Shown here: piece by piece, positions 60,336 through 64,000 of the stretch
How the letters are laid out: each line of letters begins with the position of its first letter
Position numbering within the stretch: the first letter of the stretch is position 1
DNA from: Polyodon spathula
Lineage: Eukaryota; Chordata; Actinopteri; Acipenseriformes; Polyodontidae
DNA: 64,000 nt
NCBI RefSeq assembly: GCF_017654505.1
Contig: NC_054536.1
Span: forward strand, 95,771,844 to 95,835,843
Direction of reading: 5' to 3'
Translations under genes and position numbers: made by a program
The notes under the pieces: model-generated
Database searches by the model: none
Told to the model about the DNA's origin: nothing
What the model saw: only the letters and a program-made list of their open reading frames with translations

Positions 60336-61030
60336 ATGCTTTAGCGTCTCTGAAATCGCAACTGCTGTCTCATCGTGGTCACTGTAAAAATCCAGCAGAC
60401 CTGTCTGAATACCCTGTGTTGGTACAAAATACCTCAGAGCAACGGGAAAGAGCTTACTGTTTCCTTTATTTGATGTATCAGAAGACACACTGTAAAACAT
60501 GTAGGGCTTCTTTAATTCGTTTAACATAAGCTCTACGCTGTATAGGACAAGTACATTTTCAGTTATGGCCACGGCTTTTGTGCAATGGCACGATATTTTC
60601 ATTGCCGTGTCTGAATCGCTAAACACACTGCTAACTAGCTTGTTTGTGCAGTGTAAGAATGGTCATGTTGGTTTGAGTGGTAAGTCATGGTTATCTCTGC
60701 TGCTGTACATTTCTTTAGCCAGGCTACATAATTTGATTTCACACAATGCAGTCATTAGTGTCTGTCTGGTATCAGAAACAACATTCACTTTGTGTACGTC
60801 TGTCTTTGAATGCTTCTTGAAATCATTTTCACCTCTGTGTCCAATTCCAAACTCTCTTCTACATAATGTACAAAAAACTTTTGCTGAATTTTTTGGATTT
60901 TTCTGAATCAAGGTTTATGACCTAACCCACTCCTCTCTGAATTTACACAGGCGCTTACTTTTTTCTTTGGTGGCATTTTCTTTGGTGGAAGAGGCCAAGG
61001 CTGAGGGTCCTTCTTTCTTCCACTTATGGA
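60336..61030 (-). pseudogene. hAT-type zinc-finger transposase/ZBED-like remnant
   Basis: Minus-strand frames read SKRLCKFREEWV (near 60945), a stop, then NPKNSAKVFCTLCRREFGIG and HRGENDFKKHSKTDVHKVNV. This is a C-x2-C...H-x5-H zinc finger in the setting CxxCxxxFxIxHxGxxDxxxHxxxxxH seen in hAT-related and ZBED-like proteins. After a TGA at 60663-60665 in the same frame it continues with CTNKLVSSVFSDSDTAMKIS, CHCTKAVAITENVL and LLDFYSDHDETAVAISETLK, which is also family-like. It stops at the 27-bp minisatellite. A transposon remnant is more likely than a host gene because two in-frame stops are present. Introns cannot be excluded. Confidence 0.6.
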
Positions 61031-61320
61031 GTCAGACATTTCGCATTTAAAAAAACAGTATCAGCTTTGAAATTTAAATAATAATATACAGCTGTGTTTG
61101 AATTATATTTTGTTTACTGTCTGTACCCCCAAAGCAGTATCAGCCTTTGGGGAACATGGAGGATGATATGTTCACATGATACTGAGACAATACATTCTTA
61201 GATTGGCTACACAATGTGTCAATCATTCCATGTCTGTGTAAAGAATTGTGAATGACGCAGTAGGGGAGGGATTTTGCACTCCGGCGTGGTTGCTAAAGGA
61301 GAACGAGATTGGTTGTCACA

Positions 61321-61567
61321 TGGGTTGGTTGTCACAGTGCTCATAACTGGCACAGGCAGTTGATACTAACACTGAAATGTGTTTTATTGTCTGGAACGCG
61401 ACCATCTTGTAATTTGTAGGTAAATTCCATCAAACATAAAGGTTAGCACGTATTTCATTTCGGTATGTGACAGGTTGTCACAGGTGACTGGTGCATTTTC
61501 AACCATGTAAATATTATATTTGGACTAAAGTTATGCTAAAAAAAAAAAAAATGTGACAACCAACCCC
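61321..61567. mobile_element. Candidate MITE, 16-bp inverted repeats
   Basis: TGGGTTGGTTGTCACA at 61321 and TGTGACAACCAACCCCA ending near 61568 are inverted repeats about 245 bp apart. A second partial copy of GGTTGTCACA lies just outside on the left (61310) and another inside near 61473. There is no ORF and no clear target duplication, so the superfamily is undetermined. Confidence 0.55.
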
Positions 61568-62114
61568 AGTCTTCCTTATGGTTGAACGTTGGTTACGCGG
61601 TAAGTTTGAGCTGTGTCAAGGGAATCTGGGACAAATGCTGTCCTGCAGTCATGCACCCCGGGACCGGGACTTGGTGTTTGCATTTCAGGACAGTCCCGCC
61701 CAATTCGGGATGAGTGGTCACCCTACCCCCAACTGATTAGTGTTTGGCTGTTCTCAGTATTATTGAAATGTCAGTCCCTGAATGAATTATTCAATTATTA
61801 TAAGACAAGTACCCTTGAATATTGTTTGTGGATCAGTAGTTACTAAAACACAATTCACTACAATTCTTCAAACCCTTTCCTGCACATGCTTGCTGGACAG
61901 TGACTGTTAAAATGTAGCAGCAAAATGTTTTTCAATCACCATTCTGTCTCAGGTGCTGTATATTCAATTATTAAATGGGTAGAGATAATGGGTAGAAAAT
62001 ACTAGATTCTGATTGTTTCTAGAGATATCTGATGATAACACAGCAGTGCAGAACTTCTTTCTCCGAACCTCATCACAGTAAACAAAAGCAATACGCCATA
62101 TGTAACTAAACAGG
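61568..62114. other. Non-coding spacer
   Basis: No feature recognised. Confidence 0.45.
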
Positions 62115-62460
62115 CTAGTCTTTGCATATTTCAGTATGGTTGTATCGATATGGAAGTATCATTCTTTAACATTACTGATGATACCTGGTTAGTCTTTGCA
62201 TATTGCAGTATGGTTGTATCGATATGGAAGTATCATTCTTTAACATTACTGATGATACCTGGTTAGTCTTTGCATATTGCAGTATGGTTATATCGATATA
62301 GAAGGATCATCCTTAACATCACTGATGAGAACAGGCTAGTCTATAAATATTACAGTATGGTTATATGGATATGGAAGGATCATCCTTTAACATCACTCAT
62401 GGGAACAGGTTAGTCTATAAATATTGCAGTATGGTTACATCGATATGGAAGGATCATGGT
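62115..62460. repeat. 74-bp tandem repeat, about five copies
   Basis: CAGTATGGTT recurs at 62132, 62206, 62280, 62353 and 62427 (spacings 74, 74, 73, 74). Units contain TATCGATATGGAAG and CTTTAACAT.ACTGATGA. The first two full units are almost identical; later ones share their own changes (GGATCATCC, TATAAATATT), so there are two subtypes. Confidence 0.95.
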
Positions 62461-63519
62461 GTCATGGACAATATATACAGAAGATCTTAGTTACTATACT
62501 ACACATTCTGTTGGAGGCTTCAGAATCAAAAGTTGTATCTACTGAAACCATCTGCATACATACACAGGCCGTCTTGTGATCACGCATTCACGACATTATG
62601 TAATCTGATACCAGGTAGAAACACCAGATGGATGTAGTCTTAGTGTTATATCTTTTGAATGTGCGTGACTTGCTGTCTACTTTAATTATACACATGAGTT
62701 CAGATGGACCAGACATTTTGTTATAGAAATACCCTAGGTAAAGTGTTCTGTTATCATCCCTGGCAACAAGGATATAGTGGAAATGCATGCCCATTGCAAC
62801 ACTAACCAGTACATTTTTTCATGAACATATTGTACTGTGGACATGATTGTCTACTTCTCCATAATGCTGGTAACTCTAATTTAGTATTTTAAAATGGTGG
62901 TGGGATGTGTATGTTACTGTATACATTTTATAATTACACCCAAACAGGATATACCATGATAGATGTACTGTACATTCTTTCTGAATGAGTTATTTTACTT
63001 TATCTGTGCCTGTTTATAGCCCTAATGGAAAATGCAGGGATGTGGGAAGGAGAGTTAATAAAAAGAATTCTCCCAACAGTAATATAATTACTAGCTTTTG
63101 ACAGGCAAATCAATATCCTCTTTGATTTTCTGTACATGGATTGAATTTGGATGGGCTGCAGTGGGGGTGGCTGAGATCTGTGCTCTGTCCTTCTTCAGAA
63201 TTATTTATTTAATTGTTTCCATGAGAGAATCAGCAGCAGTCAAACACAGCAGTTACAAACTTGATCAGATCCTGTTTGGGAGGTTGCCCGTCACATGATT
63301 TCTGGGCATTGAAGACTGATCTAACACTGTGTCTCATCTACCTTTATCGCACTTTCAGTTTGTTTTCCTGATTTCTGCAGTTTCTCAGACATGATATTAA
63401 TGGGCAGATGCAAGTGGCTGAGAAACTGGGTTGCCTTGGTAACCTTGGAATTTAAGCAGGCAGTCAAGGGCTTTGCTGTGGTTGGGTTTTGTCCCTCACT
63501 GTAATCTATGCTCACATGT
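62461..63519. other. Non-coding stretch
   Basis: No gene or element recognised. Confidence 0.45.
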
Positions 63520-63785
63520 CCTGGAGTATGCCTTTGTTTCATCTATAATTGATTATTGTAATGCATTTTTCTCTGGTGTCCCAAAACGTGTTGCTAGAGT
63601 AAAACCAGAATAAATGACCATATTGTCCCTGTTCTGTCATCTTTGCATTGGCTCAAGTGCAGTTTAGAATGAACTTAGCCTTTTCTTGTAAAGCTCCTGA
63701 ATTCTAGAAAGTTCTGCCACCTTATGTCAGTGAAGCAGGGACTCCTACTGTTTTTAAGTCAAGATTGAAAACTTTGTGGCAAGGT
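63520..63785 (+). pseudogene. L2-like LINE ORF2 C-terminal fragment
   Basis: The plus strand reads EYAFVSSIIDYCNAFFSGVP followed by KRVARVKPE, then in a shifted frame NDHIVPVLSSLHWLK. After stops it ends with LPPYVSEAGTPTVFKSRLKT. These fit the C-terminal domain of L2/Rex1-type ORF2: F(V/I)xSxxDYCNxLxxGxP, DHIxPxLxxLHWLP, and the terminal FKSRLKT. The part between is shortened. The fragment is diverged and old. Confidence 0.75.
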
Positions 63786-64000
63786 CACTTCTTGACCACC
63801 AATAAAGAGACTGCACCAATATAATGGAATAAGCTACCAGGAGTGTTTATTAAATTACGTTTAACCACCACCAAGGCACTATGTACACAGAATTTTGTCC
63901 TTCCTTCCTTTAAGCAAGTCCCAGACTTTGGAGATATGGCAAAGGTAATTATTATATTCCAGTTCCGTGTCTCACCACTGCCCCTTGTGGTGAGACGTAG
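63786..64000. other. Window end, no gene
   Basis: Nothing is recognised. A short inverted repeat GTCTCACCAC / GTGGTGAGAC (about 63969-63996) could form a hairpin. Confidence 0.4.

Noticed and set aside
62115..62460. CRISPR-like array
   Set aside because: Repeats are head to tail without unique spacers, and the genome is plainly vertebrate.

Overview
The window is transposon-dense vertebrate DNA, AT-rich and full of microsatellites, with no convincing single-copy host gene. Seven copies or fragments of one CR1-clade LINE, four Tc1 elements plus two fragments, two Ty3/gypsy elements (one of the Gmr1 type with integrase before reverse transcriptase), L2-like fragments, a fish-type tRNA-like SINE and long (TA)n, (GT)n and (GA)n runs point to a ray-finned fish. 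The abundance of young CR1 copies suggests a non-teleost lineage such as sturgeon, paddlefish or gar. That taxon guess is inference and cannot be proved from this sequence.

Layout: 0.1-0.8 kb, 56-bp minisatellite; 0.85-2.7 kb, Tc1 transposase fragment, minus-strand L2 LINE fragment and an orphan Tc1 end; 3.4-7.4 kb, near full-length CR1 with an esterase-type ORF1; 7.46-9.08 kb, Tc1 element bounded by TA; 12.2-12.9 kb, a 666-bp palindrome with palindromes inside it; 14.2-18.7 kb, decayed Ty3/gypsy element split by a CR1; 18.9-20.4 kb, minus-strand Tc1; 22.3-23.0 kb, solo LTR with a perfect 5-bp target duplication; 24.55-24.87 kb, SINE; 25.9-28.5 kb, young 5'-truncated CR1 with only two nonsense codons; 30.3-32.4 kb, two candidate MITEs; 33.9-37.5 kb, two copies of an unrecognised repeat; 37.68-38.56 kb, about 880 bp of interstitial telomeric repeat; 40.9-41.5 kb, hAT-type MITE.

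Further right: 42.0-46.9 kb, a Gmr1-like gypsy element with target duplication ATGAG, interrupted in its polymerase region by a second solo LTR with target duplication GAACC; 49.3-50.9 kb, Tc1 with IR/DR ends and a transposase broken by one stop codon; 52.8-54.9 kb, minus-strand CR1; 56.5-58.3 kb, a local duplication carrying a microhomology deletion; 58.3-59.3 kb, another Tc1 family, truncated; 59.5-60.3 kb, 27-bp minisatellite; 60.3-61.0 kb, hAT-type zinc-finger remnant; 61.3-61.6 kb, MITE; 62.1-62.5 kb, 74-bp tandem repeat; 63.5-63.8 kb, L2-like fragment.

Nothing here forms an operon or host pathway. The genes are those of selfish elements: LINE ORF1/ORF2, Tc1 transposases and gypsy gag-pol. 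All visible copies are broken, some by only one or two bases. The most informative signals are the nested insertions with exact target duplications, the palindrome, the telomeric block and the two near-intact elements at 25.9-28.5 and 49.3-50.9 kb. All identity estimates and boundaries were read by eye.
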